Shown one piece after another: positions 16,718-22,120 of a stretch of DNA of 23,299 nucleotides. The position numbers and the translations under genes were made by a program. Where the stretch lies: positions 1 to 23,299 of IMG/VR virus record IMGVR_UViG_3300021963_000672, one strand, 5' to 3'. Position 1 is the first letter of the stretch; each line of letters begins with the position of its first letter. The DNA comes from a virus. The notes beneath the pieces are model-generated. The model did not search any database, was not told where the DNA came from, and worked only from the letters and a program-made list of their open reading frames with translations.

Positions 16718-17964
16718 AAGAACATTGTTACTCCACCGTCTTGCTCCTTGAACGCGCACCACGCACCAATAGCCAAAGACATCACCATATCATCGTGCTT
16801 GCCAAGTGAGTTCGAGAACTGGATGTTTCCAGTGATTGGATTCCTCTTGCTCTTAAAGTCGTAAAGTTCCTTAATCAGGTCGAGGTTGTCTGGGATAGTA
16901 ATCTTCTTGTCCTCGAAGAGCTTCATAAGGTTCCTGATGATTTCAGGCTTTGTCTGACCAGTAGTTTGGAACGGAAGCATCTTGTACAGCCTGTCATCCT
17001 CGGTAATCTCATCAAACAACAAGTCGTTGTTGTTGACCTCGAAGTAGCAGGCCATCAACTTCTCATCGTGCTTCAGGTAGAAGTCCTTGATGCGATTCTT
17101 GAACATATCAGCATCCATACCCAACTCACGATACTGAAACCTATCAATATCGATAACATCATAATCTTGGTTCATTGCGGTTAAAACAGTGTAGTCATAC
17201 GCCACACCAATGTCCATCCCAATGTATACTCGTTCGGTAGTGTTTGGGGCATACTGCCGAGTGGCCTCCTCTACGTTGCTAAACAATGCATCACCACTTA
17301 CAGGCTTACACAGGAACTCTTGGTCGAACTGAGCCTTTGTCATACTCTGCTTGATGCCGAGTACCGTCTTCTCGACCAATGGGTCTTTTAGGTCAAGATA
17401 CGTCCGCTTGATGGATTTAATCTGTTCCCAGTTCTTTTCATCCATTCCCTGCACATACTTGTCCCAGTACCAGTTCTTGCCGTTGAATGTCGAAGACATC
17501 ACCACCCGCCCGCCTGTGCGAGTCACCATAGGAAGCAAAACCTCGTTGATGAAGTCCTCACTCATAAACGCAGCCTCATCGATGTATATGAAGTCCAACG
17601 TAGCACCACGAAGGTTATCGCCAGAGTCAGCAGACCTGAACTTGATAAAGCTTCCGTTGTGAAAGAACATCTCATTGTTCTTCCTGTCGAAGCGCTTCAC
17701 TATCTGCTGGAATAGTTCCTGATGGTTTATGAACGCAGCCTCGATGTCCTTCATCACCTTGTTGGCTTGGTCCTGAATAGGACTCACCCAGAACATACGA
17801 GTGCGAGGCTTGTTGAGCGCCCGCATCACCGCATCGTTCATCATCATAAAAGTCTTACCTGTCTGTCGACCAGCAACGATAAGCGTAATAAACGGCTTGT
17901 CCTTGTGGATGACATTCAAGAAGTCTCTCTGAGGCTCCGAAGGGTTATATAGATTAATCTTCAT
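16714..17964 (-). CDS. terL: Terminase large subunit (TerL)
   Basis: 416 residues, a complete packaging ATPase-nuclease. ATPase domain: Walker A AGRQTGKT at 31-38, Walker B FIYIDEA with D129 and E130, coupling motif SSTFNG at 157-162. Nuclease domain (RNase H-like): D251 in GMDIG, E309 in YFEVNN, and D391/D392 in KHDDMVMS, the expected metal-binding acidic residues. The enzyme cuts concatemeric DNA and pumps it through the portal. The start overlaps the small-subunit stop by 11 bases. All key residues are present, so it should be active. Confidence 0.95.
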   Translation of the reverse strand: MKINLYNPSEPQRDFLNVIHKDKPFITLIVAGRQTGKTFMMMNDAVMRALNKPRTRMFWVSPIQDQANKVMKDIEAAFINHQELFQQIVKRFDRKNNEMFFHNGSFIKFRSADSGDNLRGATLDFIYIDEAAFMSEDFINEVLLPMVTRTGGRVVMSSTFNGKNWYWDKYVQGMDEKNWEQIKSIKRTYLDLKDPLVEKTVLGIKQSMTKAQFDQEFLCKPVSGDALFSNVEEATRQYAPNTTERVYIGMDIGVAYDYTVLTAMNQDYDVIDIDRFQYRELGMDADMFKNRIKDFYLKHDEKLMACYFEVNNNDLLFDEITEDDRLYKMLPFQTTGQTKPEIIRNLMKLFEDKKITIPDNLDLIKELYDFKSKRNPITGNIQFSNSLGKHDDMVMSLAIGAWCAFKEQDGGVTMFL

Positions 17965-18418
17965 CCTCGTAGTCTATGTCGATGAAGCCACTCACGTCTT
18001 CGGTTGTTTGTGTAAGGTCAATCGTTGCCTTCACATCAATCTTAGTCTGCTGCACCTTCACAGGAGCCTTGAAGCCCTGCATATCGTTAATCATCTTCAT
18101 AGCCTCCATAGCCATCTTGACATCACCAACAGACATAGCCTCATCACGAATCTTAATCAGCAACTCAAGGTTCATACCCTTAGTCGCCTCCACCTTCTCC
18201 TCGGTCTTGTTGACCACACTACGCAAAGCCAAATAAAAAGCAGTGCCGTAGTTGTTCTTGTCCCGATAGTAGCTCGTGTAGTTAAGCTCCTTCGCAATCT
18301 TACCCTGCTGCTCGATGCCTTCAGTGCGGACACGCTCAATGAACTCCTCCTGCATCGCAGTAAGCCCAGAGCCTCTTCCAGAGACCACCTCGTTCTTAGC
18401 GTTTCTTATGGATGCCAT
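17954..18418 (-). CDS. terS: Terminase small subunit (TerS)
   Basis: 154 residues from the ATG at 18418. An in-frame ATG at 18469 would add 17 residues with no conserved look and overlap the upstream gene by 74 bases; the chosen start overlaps it by 23. The N-terminal part (SGLTAMQEEFIERVRTEG, GKIAKELNYTSYYRDKNN) fits a DNA-binding helix-turn-helix of TerS, the middle is a helical oligomerisation core (LELLIKIRDEAMSVGDVKMA), and the C-terminus is acidic (GFIDIDYEDED), as in subunits that contact TerL. It recognises the packaging site and stimulates TerL. Adjacency to TerL supports the call. Confidence 0.75.
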   Translation of the reverse strand: MASIRNAKNEVVSGRGSGLTAMQEEFIERVRTEGIEQQGKIAKELNYTSYYRDKNNYGTAFYLALRSVVNKTEEKVEATKGMNLELLIKIRDEAMSVGDVKMAMEAMKMINDMQGFKAPVKVQQTKIDVKATIDLTQTTEDVSGFIDIDYEDED

Positions 18419-18683
18419 ACACTGGGATGCTGTTGATACCAAAACGCAAGGTGAAGAAAAACTCATCATCGAACTTAGGCTCGAACTCGTAGTGGTAATA
18501 CTTCATCACATTAGACTTCACACGCTGGATGCAACTACCACAAGCAGTCTTCGGATTCTCAACCACCCGAATGTAGTTTGACTTTCCAACCATAGAGTTG
18601 TGAAACTCGAACATCGCTGCCCTCAAGTCACCCTTCGGCATACTGTGAGTCAACAGCTCTCTAATCAATTCTCTGAATTCCAT
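18396..18683 (-). CDS. Small Cys-pair protein at the head of the virion block
   Basis: 95 residues from the ATG at 18683; a TTG six bases upstream is an alternative start. It contains one CGSC pair (in PKTACGSCIQRVKSN), could bind a metal or form a disulfide, and otherwise shows short helices followed by an aromatic, acidic middle (YYHYEFEPKFDDEFFF). I recall similar small proteins with a CxxC next to terminases in Bacteroidota phages, but know of no function. First gene of the leftward block, it lies right behind a TATATTTG promoter-like box. Confidence 0.65.
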   Translation of the reverse strand: MEFRELIRELLTHSMPKGDLRAAMFEFHNSMVGKSNYIRVVENPKTACGSCIQRVKSNVMKYYHYEFEPKFDDEFFFTLRFGINSIPVYGIHKKR

Positions 18684-18686
18684 ATC

Positions 18687-18694
18687 CAAATATA
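18687..18694 (-). promoter_or_regulatory. Candidate late promoter -7 box
   Basis: The leftward strand reads TATATTTG, a perfect match to the Bacteroidota -7 consensus TAnnTTTG. It ends 3 bases before the ATG at 18683, so transcription would start at or near the start codon (leaderless mRNA). No TTG lies 17-23 bases upstream, so a -33 box is missing; an activator could replace it. Confidence 0.4.
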
Positions 18695-18734
18695 CAATGA
18701 ATTACGTTATGAATTACTAAAAGAACTTTGTATA

Positions 18735-18760
18735 ATAGTATACTATATATAGTATACTAT
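18735..18760. repeat. Perfect 26-bp palindrome with two AGTATACT cores
   Basis: Two 12-bp palindromes (ATAGTATACTAT at 18735-18746 and 18749-18760), 14 bp apart centre to centre, together form one perfect 26-bp palindrome. A third GTATAC core lies at 18769-18774, 17 bp further. The array suggests binding sites for a dimeric protein or a cruciform. Confidence 0.75.
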
Positions 18761-18794
18761 CTATATTAGTATACCTATATTACTCTACATTATA

Positions 18795-18857
18795 CTATTA
18801 TTAATGATATAATAGTAGAATACTCGTATAGAGTATTCTATAGTAGTATAATAATAG
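18795..18857. repeat. Nested inverted repeats
   Basis: An inner perfect 10-bp inverted repeat (TAGAATACTC / GAGTATTCTA, 5-base spacer, 18816-18840) lies within outer 9-bp arms (CTATTATTA at 18795-18803 and TAATAATAG at 18849-18857). It could form a cruciform or a long hairpin in RNA. Confidence 0.7.
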
Positions 18858-18867
18858 ACAGAGTAAA

Positions 18868-18942
18868 ATGGGAGTGAGAGCGAATGTTGGCAGAATCGTT
18901 CATTCCCCGCGTACAAAGGGGCTAGTTAAGAACAAAAAGTAA
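18868..18942 (+). CDS. Possible 24-residue basic peptide
   Basis: ATG at 18868 opens 24 codons and ends at TAA 18940-18942. The peptide has seven Arg/Lys, one His and no acidic residue (it begins MGVRANVGRIVHS and ends LVKNKK). Its G+C is clearly higher than the flanks, which may indicate selection, but a short non-coding RNA would explain the same island: CCCC (18905-18908) and GGGG (18918-18921) could pair. No similar protein is known to me. Confidence 0.25.
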   Translation: MGVRANVGRIVHSPRTKGLVKNKK

Positions 18943-18965
18943 AAATTTTACGGTCACAAAAAATA

Positions 18966-18984
18966 TTTTGCAAATTCTGCAAAA
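18966..18984. promoter_or_regulatory. Operator-like inverted repeat TTTTGCA-N5-TGCAAAA
   Basis: Perfect 7-bp arms with a 5-bp spacer. A third half-site TGCAAAAA follows at 18990-18997. It lies about 40 bases upstream of the presumed early promoter, a usual place for activator or repressor binding. Confidence 0.5.
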
Positions 18985-19022
18985 ACTTGTGCAAAAATAT
19001 AGTATCTTTTTTCTACATAGTG

Positions 19023-19053
19023 TTGCATATGTCCCAACTATGTACTACTTTAG
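19023..19053 (+). promoter_or_regulatory. Candidate early promoter (TTG-N20-TActTTaG)
   Basis: TTG at 19023-19025 and TACTTTAG at 19046-19053 are 20 bases apart, within the 17-23 range of Bacteroidota sigma-A promoters (consensus TTG / TAnnTTTG; one mismatch in the -7 box). Transcription would start near 19058 and give a leader of about 45 bases for the first early gene. Confidence 0.5.
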
Positions 19054-19055
19054 TA

Positions 19056-19072
19056 GTGTTGAAAAACAACAC
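19056..19072 (+). repeat. 5'-leader hairpin of the early transcript
   Basis: GTGTTG and CAACAC pair perfectly around an AAAAA loop. It coincides with the predicted transcript start, so it may protect the early mRNA 5' end. Confidence 0.5.
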
Positions 19073-19091
19073 ACTAACAACAAACTAAAAA

Positions 19092-19103
19092 CTATTTATA
19101 CAA
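19092..19103 (+). promoter_or_regulatory. Early-gap motif copy 1 (CTATTTATACAA)
   Basis: Abuts the ATG of the first early gene. It shares the ATTTnTACAA core with the gaps before the next three genes. Probably a leader element, as no Shine-Dalgarno sequence is present. Confidence 0.4.
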
Positions 19104-19361
19104 ATGTCAACCTCTTCAAATCCACAAATGACAACCGTACTCGTAAACGTATCTCGTAACCGCGTCGCTACAGAAAATGACCTTGCAAAGTACGATATCG
19201 TGCAACTCCTTCAGAATTTTATAAATGTAGTAAACGCCGAAAAATCGGAGGAATATGTACGCCACTTTGAGAAACACCTTGCGGCAATTGCCGACAAACT
19301 TGGCAACCCCGAAATTAAAACGGCATACGTACCAAAGCAAAAGTTTGTTTTTGCCGAATAG
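19104..19361 (+). CDS. First early gene, unknown function
   Basis: 85 residues, mostly helical in the middle (KYDIVQLLQNFINVVNAEKS, EEYVRHFEKHLAAIADKLG), with a Lys/Phe-rich end. No family recognised and no transmembrane or signal segment. A second in-frame ATG lies at 19128. It is the first gene after the candidate early promoter and is followed by a hairpin terminator, so it may be expressed more strongly than the rest of the block, as is usual for small host-takeover proteins; that role is only inference from position. Confidence 0.75.
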   Translation: MSTSSNPQMTTVLVNVSRNRVATENDLAKYDIVQLLQNFINVVNAEKSEEYVRHFEKHLAAIADKLGNPEIKTAYVPKQKFVFAE

Positions 19362-19370
19362 TTCCAATAC

Positions 19371-19392
19371 GGGGAGGTGAAATACCCTCCCC
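19371..19392 (+). terminator. Hairpin terminator/attenuator after the first early gene
   Basis: GGGGAGG (19371-19377) pairs with CCTCCCC (19386-19392) over an 8-base loop, followed by TTATTTCT. The T tract is interrupted, so partial termination is likely. Confidence 0.65.
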
Positions 19393-19407
19393 TTATTTCT
19401 ACAAATA
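19393..19407 (+). promoter_or_regulatory. Early-gap motif copy 2 (TTATTTCTACAAATA)
   Basis: Lies directly behind the hairpin, 21 bases before the second early ATG, and contains the shared ATTTnTACAA core. Confidence 0.35.
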
Positions 19408-19428
19408 CTCCTCAAAAATTCCTACACA

Positions 19429-19704
19429 ATGTCTACACAATTTGAACAAATCAGTGCCGAAGATTTAGCGTTATTCCTGGCCAAGCATAGTACAAAGAAA
19501 ACCCAGGCTAAGCGTACAAATAGCCCTAAGGCTAAAAGTGTAAAAACCCGCAAGGGAGTTATGCAAGTATTAGACAGGGATGGATACAAGTTTATTCCTG
19601 TAAGGGATACAGATAGTATGAAGATTATTGTAAAAACTTACAAGAAGCCAAAGTACAGAAAGAATATGTATGCTCGTATTTTTTGGGAGCAAGAAAAATG
19701 GTAA
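19429..19704 (+). CDS. Small basic early protein, unknown function
   Basis: 91 residues with a helical N-terminus (EDLALFLAKHSTKK), a strongly basic linker at about 24-45 (many Lys, Thr and Arg), and a compact Lys/Tyr/Trp-rich C-terminal half ending ARIFWEQEKW. The charge suggests nucleic-acid or ribosome contact, but no motif is diagnostic. Start chosen because it follows the preceding hairpin in a TACACA-ATG context like that of gene one. Confidence 0.7.
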   Translation: MSTQFEQISAEDLALFLAKHSTKKTQAKRTNSPKAKSVKTRKGVMQVLDRDGYKFIPVRDTDSMKIIVKTYKKPKYRKNMYARIFWEQEKW

Positions 19705-19715
19705 CTGTCTAACTA

Positions 19716-19727
19716 TTATTTATACAA
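19716..19727 (+). promoter_or_regulatory. Early-gap motif copy 3 (TTATTTATACAA)
   Basis: Same core as copies 1 and 2, 16 bases before the ATG of the 36-residue membrane peptide. Confidence 0.35.
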
Positions 19728-19743
19728 CTCTAAAACTATTATT

Positions 19744-19854
19744 ATGATTTCATTTGTCCAACTATTAATGCTAATTGGCCTGGTAATTATTGTACCAATG
19801 CTCGTGTCCGAAGGTGTACAACTCTTTAAAGAACTGTTCAACGATGCAAAGTAA
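19744..19854 (+). CDS. 36-residue single-pass membrane peptide
   Basis: ATG at 19744 to TAA at 19852-19854. Residues about 3-22 are a continuous hydrophobic segment (FVQLLMLIGLVIIVPMLV); the rest is an amphipathic helix (GVQLFKELFNDAK). The stop overlaps the next gene's start region by 11 bases, which speaks for a real, coupled gene. Small phage membrane peptides can be holin-like, superinfection-exclusion or enzyme-regulating; this one is too short for a standard holin and has no lysin neighbour, so no role is assigned. Confidence 0.55.
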   Translation: MISFVQLLMLIGLVIIVPMLVSEGVQLFKELFNDAK

Positions 19855-20104
19855 AGAACTTATACAAGTGTCCGAAAGCCTATTTGCCCAGGATTTATCA
19901 AAGCCTATGAATATAAATGGCGCTGCAAGTTCTCGAGGATATTACAATTTAATTATATCAATAAGGGATGTAAGATTATACAAAGCAGGTATCAAGCCTC
20001 ATAGAAATTGGAAGGTAACAGATGTAAAGAAATACTTTGGTATTTCTGGAAATACTGATACTGTATTGTCCAAGTTAGAAAAGATTAAAGATATAATTAA
20101 GTAG
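19844..20104 (+). CDS. Early protein of unknown function (GYYNLIISIRDVRLY type)
   Basis: 86 residues from the ATG at 19844; an upstream TTG at 19790 would overlap the membrane peptide almost completely and is not used. Sequence has a middle segment YYNLIISIRDVRLYKAGIKP, then WKVTDVKKYFGISGN and a helical end (VLSKLEKIKDIIK). The DVKKYFGISGNTDTV element resembles a small helix-turn-helix or recognition helix, but I do not recognise a family. It overlaps the membrane-peptide gene by 11 bases and is followed by a terminator. Confidence 0.65.
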   Translation: MQSKELIQVSESLFAQDLSKPMNINGAASSRGYYNLIISIRDVRLYKAGIKPHRNWKVTDVKKYFGISGNTDTVLSKLEKIKDIIK

Positions 20105-20127
20105 GTAAGTTTATAGGGATTCTTACC
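20104..20127 (+). repeat. Inverted repeat behind the 86-residue gene
   Basis: GGTAAG (20104-20109) and CTTACC (20122-20127) flank a 12-base loop directly upstream of the main terminator stem. Confidence 0.45.
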
Positions 20128-20129
20128 TC

Positions 20130-20160
20130 GGGGTCTGTAGAAATACAGGCCCTTTTTATT
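20130..20160 (+). terminator. Rho-independent terminator
   Basis: GGGTCTGTA pairs with TACAGGCCC (one T-G wobble) around a GAAA tetraloop at 20140-20143, followed by TTTTTATT. It closes the first part of the early block; the next genes need readthrough or a new promoter in the A+T-rich stretch at 20153-20192. Confidence 0.85.
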
Positions 20161-20177
20161 CCCTTTTTATTTAATTA

Positions 20178-20193
20178 TTAATTCTACAAGTTA
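20178..20193 (+). promoter_or_regulatory. Early-gap motif copy 4 (TAATTCTACAAGTTA)
   Basis: Runs into the ATG at 20193. On this strand it is TAATTcTACAAGTTA, one inserted base away from the site before the portal gene read on the same strand, so it links early and late motifs. Confidence 0.4.
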
Positions 20194-20456
20194 TGACCTA
20201 TTCAGAATTTCAAAAATCATTCACACATTTCTACTTATACCACAAGTTGATTAAGCCGCTGGGTTCCGAGAAAGCCGAAGAAATTATCCATTCTTTTTAT
20301 ACATCCTGTTTAGATAATATTGGCGAAAGATACTTCGAGTATTTGGAGCGTAAAGGCCCAGACCCTGATATTATTACGGCTGCCTTTCCCTGGCATTCTA
20401 CCAAGCAAGGACACGACTTTTGGTCGCTCGTTAATCATATTATTCAACATCAATAA
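20193..20456 (+). CDS. Early protein of unknown function
   Basis: 87 residues, helical and aromatic, rich in Tyr, Phe, His and Trp (FTHFYLYHKLIKPLG, IHSFYTSCLDNIGERYFEYL, HDFWSLVNHIIQHQ). No signal peptide or transmembrane segment. First gene after the terminator at 20130-20160; followed by an 8-base gap to the next. No family recognised. Confidence 0.65.
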   Translation: MTYSEFQKSFTHFYLYHKLIKPLGSEKAEEIIHSFYTSCLDNIGERYFEYLERKGPDPDIITAAFPWHSTKQGHDFWSLVNHIIQHQ

Positions 20457-20464
20457 AAAAAGAT

Positions 20465-20698
20465 ATGGCATCGCATTTATTTACAGAAACTGTCGCAGAC
20501 CCATTAGATTATAATATCGAGTTGGGTCTCGATTTTTCCGCTCGAGTATACGAGGATTATGACTCAGGTAATTATACAATCTTTGAGCGTACTCCAAGAT
20601 TATATATCAACGGAAAACTGTACGATTTACCGAAAGATATTTCGGATAAGTTAGAAGAGATTATTGGTGAGTATTATGAATCTATTAACTATGAATAA
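20465..20698 (+). CDS. Small acidic early protein, unknown function
   Basis: 77 residues with strand-like segments (NIELGLDFSARVYEDYDSGN, YTIFERTPRLYINGKLYDL) and a short acidic helix at the end (ISDKLEEIIGEYYES). Strongly acidic overall, unlike its basic neighbours; acidity of this sort occurs in DNA-mimic inhibitors but also in ordinary small proteins, so no function is given. Start at 20465 follows the previous stop by 8 bases. Confidence 0.6.
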   Translation: MASHLFTETVADPLDYNIELGLDFSARVYEDYDSGNYTIFERTPRLYINGKLYDLPKDISDKLEEIIGEYYESINYE

Positions 20699-20709
20699 CC
20701 TAAACAACT

Positions 20710-21021
20710 ATGACACAAGCAATCAACTTCAAGGATATATCAAGTGGTAGTATTATTTCTATTTCTGATATTGTTAGCAAACTACAAAAGACAGGAGTAA
20801 TCTTCGGAGCAATGTACGTCAAGAAAGACGGAGAATTGACTGAGATTAACGGTAGGTTTGGTGTGCGTAAGTTTCTAAAAGGAGGCAATCGCACTGCTCC
20901 AAATACTATGCTTGTCATTTGGGAGAATAACCGCAAGCGTTATACTTCAATTGACCCAGAGCGTATTATATCAATGCGAGTACAAAAGAAAGAGTATTTA
21001 AACTTTAACTATAAATCTTAA
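20710..21021 (+). CDS. Possible SH3-barrel (DUF2693-like) protein
   Basis: 103 residues. The segment TGVIFGAMYVKKDGELTEIN, then GRFGVRKFLKGG, followed by MLVIWENNRKRYTSIDPERI, matches the layout of a small SH3-like barrel family found in Bacteroidota mobile elements: a charged 'kkDG..ReiNgrlgV' turn and a closing 'yR.i...rI' strand. Such proteins are thought to be small adaptors, function not established. It lies 11 bases downstream of the preceding gene and 4 bases upstream of the GP88-type gene. Recognition is from memory and moderate. Confidence 0.5.
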   Translation: MTQAINFKDISSGSIISISDIVSKLQKTGVIFGAMYVKKDGELTEINGRFGVRKFLKGGNRTAPNTMLVIWENNRKRYTSIDPERIISMRVQKKEYLNFNYKS

Positions 21022-21025
21022 TTAG

Positions 21026-21634
21026 ATGGAACTTCTCACACAGAACTCTAAGATTAAAAAGACAGGTAAAAAGTTCGGAGTTAGATTATTCAACTTCGGT
21101 ATTACTGCATATAAATCTCAGAAGACAGGCAAAATGATTTGCCCTTTTGCAGATAAATGTGTCAAGTATTGTTATGCACAAAAAGGTGCATATATATGGA
21201 GTAATGTCAGTCCAGTATTTGAGAAAAGATACGAGGCTACATTACGAGAGGACTTCGTTGAGATTATGTCTCAAGAAGTTCGCAAGAAACGTGCAGATTT
21301 TGTGCGGGTACACGATAGCGGAGATTTCTATTCACCTGAATATCTGCGTAAGTGGTTTGATATAGCAAGAGAGAATCCAAGTGTAAACTTTTATGCTTAC
21401 ACTAATTCTCTAAATCTTGTGCGAGGTAATGATATCCCTGAGAACTTTGACTTCATATTCTCTGATGGTGGCAAACTTGCACATACTATTGACACTGATT
21501 CCGAGCGACATAGCAAGGTATTCAAGACAAAAGATGAGTTATTATCTGCGGGATATGTTGACTCCTCAGAGTACGATTTGTACGCTACAAAGTGGTACAA
21601 TGCTACAGGTAAAGTTGGTCTAATCTTTCACTAA
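21026..21634 (+). CDS. GP88-family phage protein with a cysteine cluster
   Basis: 202 residues. The N-terminal CPFADKCVKYCYAQKG (Cys39, Cys45, Cys49) and the following FVRVHDSGDFYSPEYL, KWFDIARENPSVNFYAYTNS segments match the family called gene product 88 (GP88), first noted in mycobacteriophages and without a proven function. The three-Cys cluster followed by a predicted alpha/beta barrel-like series resembles iron-sulfur or radical-SAM proteins, but the C-x5-C-x3-C spacing is not the classical CxxxCxxC, so enzyme activity is only a suggestion. Length is normal for the family; no truncation. Start is supported by a 4-base gap after the preceding stop. Confidence 0.75.
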   Translation: MELLTQNSKIKKTGKKFGVRLFNFGITAYKSQKTGKMICPFADKCVKYCYAQKGAYIWSNVSPVFEKRYEATLREDFVEIMSQEVRKKRADFVRVHDSGDFYSPEYLRKWFDIARENPSVNFYAYTNSLNLVRGNDIPENFDFIFSDGGKLAHTIDTDSERHSKVFKTKDELLSAGYVDSSEYDLYATKWYNATGKVGLIFH

Positions 21635-21642
21635 ACAAAAAT

Positions 21643-21840
21643 ATGCTAGAAGAATATAATGTTATGATGTTTCAGTTCGAAGAGTTTAAGAAATCTCTTG
21701 TGAACTTTGAACACGAGGCAGGCAGTGCTGTATTGTACAAACTGCTTGCATTCGATATCGTTGAGGATTTGGTTGGGGATTTAGAGCGTCAATTGACTGA
21801 TGCTGAAGAAGTTCTCAAGCAGTATGCGTATGAAAATTAA
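21643..21840 (+). CDS. Small helical early protein, unknown function
   Basis: 65 residues, nearly all helical and acidic (FEEFKKSLVNFEHEAGSAVL, then LVGDLERQLTDAEEVLKQY), perhaps a short coiled coil. No family recognised. It follows the GP88-type gene by 8 bases and precedes the next gene by 12. Confidence 0.6.
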   Translation: MLEEYNVMMFQFEEFKKSLVNFEHEAGSAVLYKLLAFDIVEDLVGDLERQLTDAEEVLKQYAYEN

Positions 21841-21852
21841 AAACACAATTCT

Positions 21853-22119
21853 ATGAAATTCTACAAACTAAAACAATTGCAGTGGGCGTATGGATACGAC
21901 CAATTGCAGCAACTTATTGATACAGGTATGGCTTGGAATATGGAAGGCGCTATGGGTCGTGCCGCTATGGATGCGCTCAAGAATGGTGCTTGTTTCTTGC
22001 CGACAAGTTCTCGAAAAGATTATTACGGAAATGTAGTACCAAGCCGATATATGGTCAAAGATGGTACTGCTGGTAGTTATGCAAATAGTGTCAAGTTTTA
22101 CTCAAAATTGTCAATCTGA
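21853..22119 (+). CDS. Conserved small phage/mobile-element protein, unknown function
   Basis: 88 residues with a distinctive order: YKLKQLQWAYGYDQLQQLID, TGMAWNMEGAMGRAAMDALK, then a cysteine in GACFLP and SSRKDYYGNVVPSRYMVKDG. The 'W..EG..GR.A...L..G.C.LP...r.DYyGN.vPsR' pattern looks familiar from small proteins of phages and cyanobacterial elements, which lack an assigned function. The next gene starts two bases after its stop codon. Confidence 0.6.
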   Translation: MKFYKLKQLQWAYGYDQLQQLIDTGMAWNMEGAMGRAAMDALKNGACFLPTSSRKDYYGNVVPSRYMVKDGTAGSYANSVKFYSKLSI

Positions 22120-22120
22120 T

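Larger units (their letters stand above)
18684..19103. other. Divergent control region between late (leftward) and early (rightward) genes
   Basis: 420 bases without a convincing long gene, separating the two transcription blocks. The left half (18720-18860) is extremely A+T-rich and built from palindromes; the middle (18868-18930) is an island of higher G+C with a small open frame; the right part holds an inverted repeat, a likely early promoter and a 5' hairpin. A replication origin, operators for a phase switch, or both are plausible. Confidence 0.6.

Noticed and set aside
18419-18469. Upstream in-frame ATG for the terminase small subunit (17 extra residues).
   Set aside because: It would overlap the preceding gene by 74 bases, and the added residues do not fit a TerS N-terminus.
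18724-18760. Rightward promoter from TTTG at 18727-18730.
   Set aside because: No TAnnTTTG box occurs 17-23 bases downstream; the region is made of palindromes instead.
18868-18930. tRNA-like look (GTTCATTCC, similar to a T-loop) in the G+C island.
   Set aside because: The sequences flanking the loop do not pair, and no acceptor or anticodon stem can be formed.
19790-19843. TTG-initiated extension of the 86-residue early gene.
   Set aside because: It would run out of frame through most of the membrane-peptide gene; the ATG at 19844 gives a normal overlapping start.
22061-22120. Upstream start for the DUF6891-like gene.
   Set aside because: It lies within the previous coding region; the ATG two bases after the previous stop begins just before the conserved part.
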